Below, piece by piece: positions 35,716-44,142 of a stretch of 50,582 bases of DNA (position 1 is its first letter; every line of letters starts with the position of its first letter). This DNA comes from an uncultured Clostridia bacterium (GTDB lineage: Bacteria > Bacillota > Clostridia > TANB77 > CAG-508): assembly GCA_934101145.1 (NCBI GenBank), contig CAKOPZ010000007.1, forward strand, positions 1 through 50,582, in the 5' to 3' direction. The notes beneath the pieces are model-generated. The model did not search any database and had not been told where the DNA came from. It worked only from the letters and a program-made list of their open reading frames with translations. The translations under genes were made by a program, and so were the position numbers.

Positions 35716-35907
35716 ATGGAAGAAGAAATCAAATTTTACAAAACAGAAGATGTTAGAAGAATACTAGGCATAGGAGATAAAAAATGTTTAGAATTATTTC
35801 ATAGAGAAGATTTTCCGTGTATTAAAATTGGAAAGTCTTTTTTAATTGCAGTTAGTGCTTTTAATGAATATGTAAGTACTAGAAGAGTTTTTAATGAAAC
35901 TCGATAA
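35716..35907 (+). CDS. xis: Excisionase-like small HTH protein
   Basis: 63 residues: a MerR/Xis-type winged helix (FYKTEDVRRILGIGDKKCLELFHREDFPCIKIGKSFLIAVSAFNEYV). This pattern, HTH then F/C-I-K-I-G-(K/R)-S/R-F and a short tail, is standard for excisionases of Firmicute integrative elements, which bend DNA and favour excision by Int. AAAGGAGG is 9 nt before the ATG. The integrase gene follows after an attenuator-like hairpin. Confidence 0.8.
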   Translation: MEEEIKFYKTEDVRRILGIGDKKCLELFHREDFPCIKIGKSFLIAVSAFNEYVSTRRVFNETR

Positions 35908-35962
35908 AAAGAAAAAGATTTAAATATGCCCATTTAAATCTTAAAAATACTATTTAACACAC

Positions 35963-36038
35963 AAAGAAAACCTTGTTATAGTATGTAAGTATTTTACAAC
36001 TTATAATGCTAAATAACAAGGGTTTTCTTTTATTTTTT
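35963..36038 (+). terminator. Attenuator-like terminator between xis and int
   Basis: AAAGAAAACCTTGTTA (35963-35978) pairs with TAACAAGGGTTTTCTTT (36014-36030; one bulged G), followed by ATTTTTTT and, 7 nt later, the integrase Shine-Dalgarno. A smaller hairpin AGATTTAAAT/ATTTAAATCT lies at about 35919. Readthrough would be needed for int. Confidence 0.7.
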
Positions 36039-36056
36039 TGAGAAAGGAAGGAAAAT

Positions 36057-37439
36057 ATGAATGCAATAAGTGGAATTTCTTATGGTGTTTATTTAAATAA
36101 GAAAATAAAAACTAATAAGATACAACAATTCAAAAATATGACAGCTTTAGAAGTTTGTCGACAATGCGAACATTATAAAATTTGCAAATACGGAAAATTA
36201 AGTAAATTTGAAAAAGAAAAAATATTTGAAAATAATATTGAATGTGAAAATCTATATTTTTCAATTAATAGAAAAGCAACTTTAACAACAATTAGAGATA
36301 CAACTACAGGAAAAGAAACTAAAAAAAGCTTTTCAGGAAAAACAAAAGATGAAGCAATAAGTAAAGCTCTTGCTGCAAAAGTAGAAATTGAGCAAAATGG
36401 AGAAATAAGAGTTATAACCAGAAGTAACAAAACAATGTATGACTTGATTATTGAAATTTTAAATGAAGATTATAAATTAGGAAAAATAAAAGATTCAACT
36501 TATAAAAGAAAAACAGATAGTTTAAAAAAGCTATCACAAGAAAAATTTATAAATAAACCAATATCCAAAGTTACAAGAACAGATATAATTAATTATCTTG
36601 AAAGTTTAAGAGAATATTCATCAAGTACAATAAAACAAACTTATGAATTAATATGTATGGCTTTTGGAAAAGCAAAATATGAAAAAATAATAGAAGATAA
36701 TTTTATGGAAGGTTACAATAGAGTTGAAAAACCTAAAAGCAGTTATGTTTCAAAAGAAAGAATTGCTTTGACACTAGATGAACAAAGAATATTTGTAAAT
36801 TATCTTAATTCTGCAGATTATGAAGAATGTAGATATAAATATTTGTTTTTACTATTATTAAGTACAGGTATGAGAATAGGGGAAGCTTTAGCATTAGATT
36901 ATGAAAAAGATATTGATTTAGAAAATGGAACGATTACAATCAGAAAAACTTTAACTAAAGACAAAAATGGTAAATATATTATCGGAGATACAACTAAAAC
37001 ATCAAATGGAGTAAGAACTTTATATCTAAATAATACTAGCAAGCAAATATTAGAAAATGCTTATAAAACAAGAATTGAAAATAAACAACATTTATTATTT
37101 TGCAGTAAAAATAAAACTTTATATGCTCCAAATACAATTAATAGTGCATTAAAAAGATTAGCTATTAAATTAAATATTGGTGTTTATGAAGAAGAAAATA
37201 AAAAAGGTAAAATTATAAAGAATACAGATGTCCATACTCACATGCTAAGAGGAACATTTGCAACAAGATGTGCAGAAGCTAAAATTGCACCAGCAGTACT
37301 TAAGAAAATACTTGGTCACAAAGATATTTCAATCACTATGAAATACTATGTTGATGTTGATAAAGAATTTGAGATTTCAGAAGGGAAAAATATTGAAACA
37401 TATTTAATGAATAAAGATATTTTTGCTATTGAAAATTAA
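36057..37439 (+). CDS. int: Tyrosine recombinase (integrase) of the element
   Basis: 460 residues. Catalytic residues: Arg in LLSTGMRIGEALAL, the H-x-L-R box in THMLRGTFATR, His/Trp-position in LGHKDISITMKYYV with the nucleophile Tyr. A SAM-like core-binding domain (about 125-225) and an AP2/arm-type region (about 75-120, RKATLTTIRDTTTGKETKKSFSG by parts) precede it. Unusual is an extra N-terminal segment of about 65 residues with Cys/His residues (VCRQCEHYKICKYG ... IECENLYF) that may bind zinc. It inserts the element at the tRNA-Pro 3' end. AAGGAAGG precedes the ATG. Confidence 0.93.
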   Translation: MNAISGISYGVYLNKKIKTNKIQQFKNMTALEVCRQCEHYKICKYGKLSKFEKEKIFENNIECENLYFSINRKATLTTIRDTTTGKETKKSFSGKTKDEAISKALAAKVEIEQNGEIRVITRSNKTMYDLIIEILNEDYKLGKIKDSTYKRKTDSLKKLSQEKFINKPISKVTRTDIINYLESLREYSSSTIKQTYELICMAFGKAKYEKIIEDNFMEGYNRVEKPKSSYVSKERIALTLDEQRIFVNYLNSADYEECRYKYLFLLLLSTGMRIGEALALDYEKDIDLENGTITIRKTLTKDKNGKYIIGDTTKTSNGVRTLYLNNTSKQILENAYKTRIENKQHLLFCSKNKTLYAPNTINSALKRLAIKLNIGVYEEENKKGKIIKNTDVHTHMLRGTFATRCAEAKIAPAVLKKILGHKDISITMKYYVDVDKEFEISEGKNIETYLMNKDIFAIEN

Positions 37440-37481
37440 AGTCTTTAAACTACTGAAAACACTAAAGAAAAACCAAGAAAG

Positions 37482-37538
37482 TTCTAGAAAATTTATTAGA
37501 ATTATTTACTAAAAATTCTCTGGAATATATTTCTGGAA
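37482..37538. repeat. Right arm-type repeats of the element
   Basis: TTCTAGAAAATT (37482-37493), TTCTCTGGAA (37516-37525) and TTTCTGGAA (37530-37538), matching the left arm at 26368-26444. The attachment core at 37599-37612 follows. Confidence 0.6.
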
Positions 37539-37648
37539 TTAAGTTTAAAACTATAAAACTGTTGAAATATAAAGAGATTTAGAGGTTTGAAATCCAACTC
37601 ACCTCGACCATAAAAATTAAGAGGAAGTCCAACCTTAAATAGGAACAA

Positions 37649-37679
37649 AAAAGTATGTTGGAGATTCCAATATACTTTT
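37649..37679. terminator. Terminator-like hairpin right of the element
   Basis: AAAAGTATGTTGG / CCAATATACTTTT with a 5-nt loop and one G-U pair. Before integration it would have followed tRNA-Pro. Confidence 0.6.
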
Positions 37680-37691
37680 TATTGTATATGA

Positions 37692-37862
37692 GAAATCTTA
37701 TACAATAAGGTTAAGTTACTTTATGTAGTTATAGCGAAAGAGGATAGAGTAAAGTATTTTGAGTTTTTAAGAAATAATGATAGTAATGGATTAGCTGAAT
37801 GGCTAAAAGAATTATCTACAAGAGAAAAAGAAAGAATGGAGAAGTTTGGATACAAGGAATAA
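37692..37862 (+). pseudogene. Short C-terminal gene remnant
   Basis: 57 open codons without a start codon or ribosome binding site, ending ...LAEWLKELSTREKERMEKFGYKE. The composition is that of real protein, charged and helical, but no family is recognised. Probably the tail of a gene truncated before or during integrations at tRNA-Pro. A bulged terminator hairpin follows at about 37870-37906. Confidence 0.4.
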
Positions 37863-37907
37863 AAATGCTAAAAGAGTCGAAGGTTAAAAGCCTTTCGTCT
37901 TTTTTTG

Positions 37908-37951
37908 TTACAAAATTGTTACAAAAATATTACAAAATTGTTACAAAAATA
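37908..37951. repeat. Four 11-bp direct repeats upstream of the FAD/DASS operon
   Basis: TTACAAAATTG, TTACAAAAATA, TTACAAAATTG, TTACAAAAATA start at 37908, 37919, 37930 and 37941, exactly one helical turn apart. They end about 40 bp before a TATAAT (37993-37998) that lacks a good -35 box, as expected for an activator array. 37440-38033 otherwise holds only the att site and remnants listed. Confidence 0.65.
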
Positions 37952-38033
37952 TATCATTTTAAATTTTAGGATAAAAAAATAAATTTATATGGTATAATTT
38001 GGATGTATAAATTTATTTTAAGGAGGGAATCTT

Positions 38034-39287
38034 ATGCAAAGACATATTGAATGTGATGTAGCTGTGCTAGGTGGTGGAGCAGCAGGAATTGCAGCAGCAA
38101 TTGGTGCATCGAGAGCTGGTGCTAAAACTGTTTTGATAGAGAGAAATCCATACTTTGGTGGACAAGCTACAAATTCACAAGTTACAGCTTATTGTGGATT
38201 TTTCACAAGAGGAGAAAATTATGATCAAGTAGTTGAGGGAATTGGTGGTGAAGTTCTAAAAAGACTAGAAGCATATGGAACAAACATACATCCAAGACCA
38301 TCTAAATCTACTGGAAATGTTTCAGTTTCTTTTAATCCAGAATATGTAAAACTTGTTATGGATGAAATGTTAAAAGAAAGTTCTGTAGAATATTTTTTGC
38401 ATGCTCAAATGTATGAGGTTGTAAATAACAATGGAATGATTGAAGAAATCAAGTGTACAGATGATGAGGGAACATTTACAGTTAAAGCAAAAGCTTTTGT
38501 TGATGCTTCTGGAAATGCAAATTTGGTTCATTTTGCAGGAATTGAAACTAATTGGGGAGATAGTGAAGGCAAAGTTCAACAATCTTCATTACCTTTTAGA
38601 ATTGATAACATACCTGCAAAAGAGGTATTAAAATCAGACATCGAAGAAGCTTTAAGAAAAGCAAAAGAAAATGGAATTGAAATAAAAAAGGAGACAGGAT
38701 TAATTATTAAAATTCCGGATAAGACCTATGGATATTGTACAATTCCAAGTACAATAGTACCTGCACTTGATGCTGAAACATTAACTAAAACAGAGATGGA
38801 ACTTCGTTCTCAAGTTCATAGTTATGCAACAGCATTTAAGAATTACATGGATGGATTTGGAGATATGATTATTTCTTCATCAGGTCCTGCTGTTGGTATT
38901 CGTGAGGCTAGAAGAATAATTGGAGATAAAATGCTTAAAGGGGAAGAAATTATTATGGCTCCTAAGAGCGATGATAGTGTTGCAAGAGGTGCATGGAGTC
39001 CAGAGATGCATAAAAGCAATACATCAATTAAATACACTCATATTCCAGATAATGAGTATTTCTCAATTCCTTTGGGATGTTTAAAAGTAAAAGATGCTAG
39101 AAATTTATGGGCAGCAGGAAGAACAATTTCTACTGATTCACTTGCTCTTGGATCTGTTCGTGTAATGGGAACAGGATTTGCAACTGGACACGCAGCAGGA
39201 GTTGCAGCAGCTTTAACTTTAGATAGTGAATCTTATGATGTAAAAGCCGTTCAAGACGAACTTGTTAAACAAGGGGCATTAATCTAA
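38034..39287 (+). CDS. FAD-dependent oxidoreductase (FAD_oxidored family)
   Basis: 417 residues. The N-terminal dinucleotide-binding motif is DVAVLGGGAAGIAAAIGASRAGAKTVLIER, followed by YFGGQATNSQV, typical of PF12831-type enzymes. A middle substrate domain and a C-terminal FAD-binding return (LWAAGRTISTDSLALGSVRVMGTGFATGHAAG) complete the fold. The substrate is unknown. The gene starts after AAGGAGGG, and the anion transporter follows 80 nt later in the same direction. The pair therefore probably takes up and oxidises or reduces an organic acid. Confidence 0.82.
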   Translation: MQRHIECDVAVLGGGAAGIAAAIGASRAGAKTVLIERNPYFGGQATNSQVTAYCGFFTRGENYDQVVEGIGGEVLKRLEAYGTNIHPRPSKSTGNVSVSFNPEYVKLVMDEMLKESSVEYFLHAQMYEVVNNNGMIEEIKCTDDEGTFTVKAKAFVDASGNANLVHFAGIETNWGDSEGKVQQSSLPFRIDNIPAKEVLKSDIEEALRKAKENGIEIKKETGLIIKIPDKTYGYCTIPSTIVPALDAETLTKTEMELRSQVHSYATAFKNYMDGFGDMIISSSGPAVGIREARRIIGDKMLKGEEIIMAPKSDDSVARGAWSPEMHKSNTSIKYTHIPDNEYFSIPLGCLKVKDARNLWAAGRTISTDSLALGSVRVMGTGFATGHAAGVAAALTLDSESYDVKAVQDELVKQGALI

Positions 39288-39367
39288 GACATATAAAAAC
39301 TATTTTTCTAAATTAGTTTTATAGGTTTTTCGTTAAAAATCTAAATTTAATACGAAGGATGTTTAAT

Positions 39368-40870
39368 ATGGAAGAAACTAAAAAGAAAAAATCAACATTT
39401 ATGACAAAAAGAGAAAAAGAAGTTGTTTGTACTCTTATTGCTCTTTTAGTTATTGCCATATTCTTTATGGCTACACCTCCATCAGGGCTAAGTGCTGATG
39501 GAATGAAGGTTCTTGGTATCTTTATATCTGTACTATTTTTATGGATTATGGTAGGTATTGGATGGCCAAGTTTACTATGCTTAGCAACACTTGCTTTTGT
39601 TCCATCACTTGGAATGAAAACAGCACTGCAAAATTCATTTGGAAATGAAACATTTGCATTTTTATTATTTACATTTATGTTCACATATGCATTTTCTCAA
39701 ACAGGATATGTTAAGAAAATTGCACTTGGATTTGTAACAAGTAAATTTGCTAGAAAATCCCCTTGGAGATTTGCAACTTGCTTTTTCCTAGCAGTAATTG
39801 TAATTGGATGTTTCATGTCACCAACTGTTTTATATTTTGTAATTTTACCAATACTTGAAGAAATATATAATGTATTAGGTCTAAAAAAAGGTGATAAATA
39901 TGCAAATATGCTTATGATGGGATTAGTATTTTGCACAAGTTTATCATCTGGTATGACACCAATTGCACACGTATTTCCAGTACTTTCAATGGGCGTGTTT
40001 AAATCACTTGCAGGAAGCTCTATAAGCTACGGCCAATACATGATTTATGCAATTCCAACAGGAATTATTATATTTGCAATTATGATGTTGGTATTTAGAT
40101 TTATTATGAGACCAAGTACAAAAGAATTAAATTTGAATTCTCCAAGTTTTGATGAAATGAAAAAAGAAATTCCAAAAGCCAATAAGGGAGAAAAGAAAGT
40201 ACTTGCAATGTTTATTATTGTTATTGCACTTTGGGTATTACCAAGCTTACTTAAGACAAGTTCAATTAAAATTATTGCAGATATATTTACATGGATTAGT
40301 AATTTAGGAACAGCAATGCCACCTCTATTTGGAATTATTGTTTTATCAATTTTAAATTATGATGGTAAACCATTAATTAATATTAATGAAGCAATGGTAA
40401 AAGGTGTTTCATGGCCAAGTATTATAATGGCTTCTGCCACACTTGCACTTGGTGCTGCAATGACAAATAAAGCAATAGGACTTACAACATTTTTATCAGA
40501 TTCTATTAAACCTATGACAGCAGGACTTTCAACTGTGTCATTAATATTATTGTTCTCATTCTGGGCAGGACTACAATCAAATCTTTCATCACACATGGTT
40601 ACAGCTCAATTAGTACCTACACTTGCAGTTCCTGTTGCAATTGCGTCTAACGGAGCACTAAATGCAGCAGCAATTACTGCAGTAATTGGCCTTATTGCTT
40701 CAACTGGATCAGCTGCTCCACCTGCAATGCCATATGTTGCAGTAGCAGGTTCATCTGGATGGTCTGATTCTACAAGCTTGCTTAAATATGGATTTTTAAT
40801 GATGTTTGTTATAATTCTTGTGGCAACATTTATTGGATATCCAATTGCAAGTGCAATTATGCCAATGTAA
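39368..40870 (+). CDS. DASS/SLC13 family sodium-dicarboxylate-type symporter
   Basis: 500 residues from ATG 39368 (GAAGGA 9 nt upstream). About eleven to twelve hydrophobic segments. Motifs fit the divalent anion:Na+ symporter family: the first Na+/substrate hairpin region (VFCTSLSSGMTPIAHVFPV), the second (SNLSSHMVTAQLVPTLAVPVA) and the late IASTGSAAPPAMPYVAVAGSSGW. It imports a di- or tricarboxylate or sulfate with sodium; which one cannot be told. It probably forms an operon with the FAD oxidoreductase and ends at a strong terminator. Confidence 0.87.
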   Translation: MEETKKKKSTFMTKREKEVVCTLIALLVIAIFFMATPPSGLSADGMKVLGIFISVLFLWIMVGIGWPSLLCLATLAFVPSLGMKTALQNSFGNETFAFLLFTFMFTYAFSQTGYVKKIALGFVTSKFARKSPWRFATCFFLAVIVIGCFMSPTVLYFVILPILEEIYNVLGLKKGDKYANMLMMGLVFCTSLSSGMTPIAHVFPVLSMGVFKSLAGSSISYGQYMIYAIPTGIIIFAIMMLVFRFIMRPSTKELNLNSPSFDEMKKEIPKANKGEKKVLAMFIIVIALWVLPSLLKTSSIKIIADIFTWISNLGTAMPPLFGIIVLSILNYDGKPLININEAMVKGVSWPSIIMASATLALGAAMTNKAIGLTTFLSDSIKPMTAGLSTVSLILLFSFWAGLQSNLSSHMVTAQLVPTLAVPVAIASNGALNAAAITAVIGLIASTGSAAPPAMPYVAVAGSSGWSDSTSLLKYGFLMMFVIILVATFIGYPIASAIMPM

Positions 40871-40887
40871 AATAGAAAAATAGTTAA

Positions 40888-40922
40888 AAACTTCTCTAAT
40901 GTTTTTTAGAGAAGTTTTTTTT
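40888..40922 (+). terminator. Terminator of the transporter operon
   Basis: AAACTTCTCTAA / TTAGAGAAGTTT followed by eight T. Confidence 0.85.
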
Positions 40923-40968
40923 AACATATAATACATATTTGAATAATATAAAAGAGGGAGAGGTGATT

Positions 40969-41496
40969 ATGGAAATAGTGAGGACAAATATAAATTATAC
41001 GTATGGAATTATGAGAAATGATATAGAAAGGCTTTTTAGAAGATATAATTTTCTAGCAAAAGGAAGAATTGGATATAGTGTACTTGGAAAAGAAATACCA
41101 TATATAAAAATAGGGAGAGGGGAAAGGGAAGTACTATATACGGCGGCGTTTCATGCAAATGAATGGATAACAAGCGTTTTAATTATGAAGTTTATAGAAG
41201 ATTTTTGCATAGCCTATGAGGCAAATAGTGATATATATGGATATAATGCTAGGCAAATATTTGACATGACTTCAATATACCTAGTTCCTATGGTAAATCC
41301 AGATGGCGTTGATCTACTTACAGGTGCAGTACCAAGAGATTCTGATATATATAGAAATTTTCAAAGCTTAGCAAATAATTATCCACAAATACCATTCCCT
41401 TTAGGTTGGAAAGCAAATTTCAATGGTGTGGATTTAAAAAACTTCCAGCATTTCTATATGTATTGTAAATACAGTGACTACAAGGAGTTATATTAA
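40969..41496 (+). pseudogene. M14 peptidase, N-terminal half (split by insertion)
   Basis: From ATG 40969 (GAGAGGTGAT upstream) the frame encodes the front of a zinc carboxypeptidase-like M14 enzyme: KGRIGYSVLGKEIPYIKIG, the zinc ligands in AFHANEW (His and Glu) and VPMVNPDGVDLL. At 41438 it enters inserted DNA and ends 19 codons later. The continuation is at 45156. Joining 41438 to 45156 restores one frame (NGVDLNLQFPARW) and a 305-residue protein, the usual length of clostridial gamma-D-glutamyl-DAP-type M14 peptidases. The gene is interrupted rather than decayed, and precise excision would repair it. Confidence 0.85.
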
Positions 41497-41802
41497 TTTA
41501 TCAAAATTTCTTCTACTGCATAAAATTCTTCTGATTTCCATTACATCATCTTTTACAGTGTAGAATACAGTATAATTTTTTATATAAATTCTATAATATG
41601 TATTCTTTCTTTTTCTTGTAGAATTGTATTTTTCAAAGCTTTCAGGATATTCACTTCTTTTCTCTATTTCCTGAATTACCTCATTATAAAAGTTTTCTGC
41701 TGCAATCTTATTTTGAAGTTTATATATAAAATATTTTGAAATATTATTAAACTGTTTTATAAATGTTTCTGTGTATTGTATGGTGTATTTATTTTTCGCC
41801 AT
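41488..41802 (-). CDS. RelE/ParE-family toxin
   Basis: 104 residues of the RelE/ParE fold: YTIQYTETFIKQFNNISKYF, NFYNEVIQEIEKRSEYPESFE, then the basic strand region YYRIYIKNYTVFYTVKDDVMEIRRILCSRRNF. RelE relatives cut mRNA on the ribosome, ParE relatives poison gyrase; the sequence does not decide. The start overlaps the antitoxin end by 14 nt, the classic coupled arrangement. It lies at the left end of the recombinase element and may stabilise it. Confidence 0.87.
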   Translation of the reverse strand: MAKNKYTIQYTETFIKQFNNISKYFIYKLQNKIAAENFYNEVIQEIEKRSEYPESFEKYNSTRKRKNTYYRIYIKNYTVFYTVKDDVMEIRRILCSRRNFDKLI

Positions 41803-42076
41803 CTAGTATCCTCCTAGCTATCTGTTTAAATTCTTCATGAGAATAATATTTAGTATTTGGATCTTCTGCTTCTTTATCTGCTTCATCTAATGCGTCTTCA
41901 ATATAGTTTTCATATTCTCTATCTCCCATTAATTTAGCATATTTTTCTAAACTCAAAACAACCATTGAACCATAACCATTTTTGGTTAAGTAAACAGCTT
42001 CATCTTCCTTTAAAACTAATTCTTCAATCTCGGGATATTTATTTCTTAAATCTGATACTGGTCGTATATTAATCAT
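41789..42076 (-). CDS. Phd/YefM-family antitoxin
   Basis: 95 residues. The N-terminal Phd/YefM DNA-binding part is clear: NIRPVSDLRNKYPEIEELV, AVYLTKNGYGSMVVLSLEKYAKL. The acidic C-terminus (DALDEADKEAEDPNTKYYSHEEF) would wrap the toxin. It is the first gene of the pair, with AAGGAGG upstream and a promoter at 42109-42137, and is expected to autoregulate. Confidence 0.88.
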   Translation of the reverse strand: MINIRPVSDLRNKYPEIEELVLKEDEAVYLTKNGYGSMVVLSLEKYAKLMGDREYENYIEDALDEADKEAEDPNTKYYSHEEFKQIARRILDGEK

Positions 42077-42108
42077 ATCAAATTACCTCCTTACTTTTTA
42101 CTATCATA

Positions 42109-42137
42109 ATTTTATCATTATTTTATAATTTTTTCAA
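42109..42137 (-). promoter_or_regulatory. Promoter of the toxin-antitoxin pair
   Basis: Minus strand TTGAAA (42137-42132), 17 nt, TAAAAT (42114-42109). Confidence 0.6.
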
Positions 42138-42153
42138 CAATCTATTCTTCTTT

Positions 42154-43813
42154 TTAATCAGTTCTATATTTTTCTTTTAAAATTTCTTCAATTTTGATGA
42201 ATTTGTCTAAATTTTCAGTCATAGAATTTAATTTTGAAAAGTTAAAATATATGTATACATTTTTGTCCTTATCAATTTCAATTTTGTTTATCAATCTGTA
42301 TAAAAATATTTTATCTATTTTCTCAAATTTCAAAAAATCATCTATTAATTTGTCTAAGTTTTCTTTCTTTTCCTCGCATTTCTCGGTTTCAATTGTATCT
42401 TGTTCAGTAATTATTTTTTTTTCTAATTCTTGTTTTTGCTGATTCAATTTTACTCTTTCTAAACTTAGTTTTTGTGATACTCTAATATAATCTTCTTCTT
42501 GCAAAATTCCCTTTAATTTATCAATATACATCTTGTCTAAATTGCTATTTATATCTGCTATTGTTTGTTTAATTTTCTCTAATTTTTTTGTATATTCTTC
42601 TTCAATATTAAGTGTTTTATTTTGATATTTTTCGTAAATTGAATAAAAAATGTTTTTGTTTTCATATATTTGACATATTTTTTTTACAATATAAATAATG
42701 TGCTTTTCAAACTTTTCATAATTTATATTTAGCGGATAGCATCCATGTTTTTTTGCATTACTACAGGTAATATATGGATGTGATTTAGCATTTAATTTAG
42801 CATTTTTTTTAAGAACTATTTGAAGCTTCCTTTTGCAATGATAACAATAAATCAATCCTCGTAGTAAATAATCATATTTTAGTTTGCTATTGGTTCCTTT
42901 TTTTTCAATGATACATTGTACCTTTTCAAATACATCTCTATCTATGATAGGTTCATGTGTATTATTGACCCTTATTTGATTTTCTTTTTCTACTATTTTA
43001 ATTTTCTTAACTTTATATGATATAACTGATTTTTTATTTTGCACTGTATTTCCAATATAGACTTCGTTTTTAAGAATATTACATAGTGTTACCTCATTCC
43101 AGTTATACCCTGTTTTGTTTTTATCTTGTACAATTCCTGTTTTTCTATAACCTGTTGGAGATAGTATTTGATTTGAATTTAAATATTTTGCTATATCTAC
43201 AGTTCCATGCCCATTTGCATACATATCAAAAATTTTTTCTACAATAGCTCGTACTTGATCATCTATTATTAATTTGTTTTTTATTGCTAAATGCTTTTTA
43301 TAACCATAAGCTGGGATACTACACAAATATTCTCCACTTTTTTGTTTTTCCTTGTATACACTTCTAATTTTCTTTGAAATATCTTTAGCATACATATCAT
43401 TCATAATTGCTTTAAATGGTGTTATATCATTATTTGTACTATCTATATATGTATCTATTCCATCTGTTATTGCAACATATCTAACATTATTTTTGGGAAA
43501 ATAATCTTCTATGTAAAAACCAGTTTTAATATAATCTCTTCCAAGTCTTGACAAATCTTTTGTTATAACCATATTAATGTTTTGATTTTCAATATCTTGT
43601 AGCATTTTGCAAAAACCAGGTCTATCAAAAGTTGTACCACTTATGCCATCATCAACATACTCTTTTATAAAGTTTAAATTGTTTTCCTTTACATATCTTT
43701 GTAAAATATTTCTTTGATTACTGATACTTTCACTTTCTTGCTTGTCGCCATCTTCTCTAGAAAGTCTTATATATATTCCGTACTTTAAAATTTTGATTTG
43801 TTAAATCCAGCAT
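42154..43813 (-). CDS. Large serine recombinase, requiring a +1 frameshift
   Basis: The long frame lacks any start codon before the catalytic motif YIRLSREDGDK. The only good start is ATG 43813 with GGAGG 4 nt upstream; it reads MLDLTNQNFKV, then CGG, and stops six codons later. Skipping the C of CGG 43780-43778 gives FKVGIYIRLSRED, the standard N-terminus with the nucleophile Ser, and an open frame to 42154 (about 552 residues). Domains: resolvase (SRLGRDYIKTGFYIE), recombinase (GYNWNEVTLCNILKNEVYIG), zinc ribbon (LIYCYHCKRKL ... ITCSNAKKHGCYP) and a C-terminal coiled coil. It should integrate and excise the 3.7-kb element. The shift would make recombinase output conditional. Confidence 0.87.
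43778..43780 (-). promoter_or_regulatory. Putative +1 frameshift codon CGG (recombinase)
   Basis: Zero frame: ttt aaa gta CGG aat. Shifted: gta GGA ata tat, giving Val-Gly-Ile-Tyr as in family members. Codon 12 of the gene, directly ahead of the catalytic Ser. Confidence 0.65.
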
Positions 43814-43846
43814 CTGGCCTCCAATCCGTAATCATCGACAAATAAA

Positions 43847-43990
43847 TTACTTTTTTACTTTTATACTTTCTAAATAATCTTTAAAAATTAATCCTATTGT
43901 TTCTTCTATATTCTGTTTATCTTCTGAAAAGATGCAATATGTGTTAAGCTCTAACTTATTGTCTTTGGTGTTGCTTTTATCTTTTTTCAT
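43847..43990 (-). CDS. Small hypothetical protein upstream of the recombinase
   Basis: 47 residues (MKKDKSNTKDNKLELN...), with AAAGGA 12 nt before the ATG. It is charged at both ends, with a helical middle (EDKQNIEETIGLIFKDYLES) and no membrane segment. Short proteins of this kind commonly precede serine recombinases in clostridial insertions and might be directionality factors. No function can be assigned from sequence. The recombinase start is 33 nt downstream. Confidence 0.6.
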   Translation of the reverse strand: MKKDKSNTKDNKLELNTYCIFSEDKQNIEETIGLIFKDYLESIKVKK

Positions 43991-44102
43991 ACTTATTTAT
44001 ATCCTTTCGTACTACTACAGAATATTAAAGAAAATGATTCAATATGACACTTAAAAAACAGATATGCTTTGATGCTTTAATAAAATTTTTACAAAAAATA
44101 AA

Positions 44103-44123
44103 CATATGGTTAAATTCCATATG
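44103..44123 (-). terminator. Terminator of the TtcA-like gene
   Basis: CATATGG / CCATATG with a 7-nt loop; followed on the minus strand by TTTATTTTTTG. Confidence 0.7.
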
Positions 44124-44142
44124 CTTATATAATTCTATTTAA

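Larger units (their letters stand above)
26199..37612. mobile_element. Integrative mobilizable element in tRNA-Pro, about 11.4 kb
   Basis: The 14-bp core TCACCTCGACCATA occurs at the tRNA-Pro 3' end (26199-26212) and again at 37599-37612, just past a tyrosine integrase gene. Inside are a Rep protein, TnpV, MobC, a relaxase, a restriction/defence operon, an HTH regulator, Xis and Int. There is no type IV secretion apparatus, so transfer would depend on a helper conjugative element. Both ends share arm-type repeats. Confidence 0.85.

Noticed and set aside
41439..41496. The 19 codons after the M14 break as a real C-terminus
   Set aside because: They lie inside the inserted element, beyond the direct repeat, and lack the rest of the peptidase fold found at 45156.
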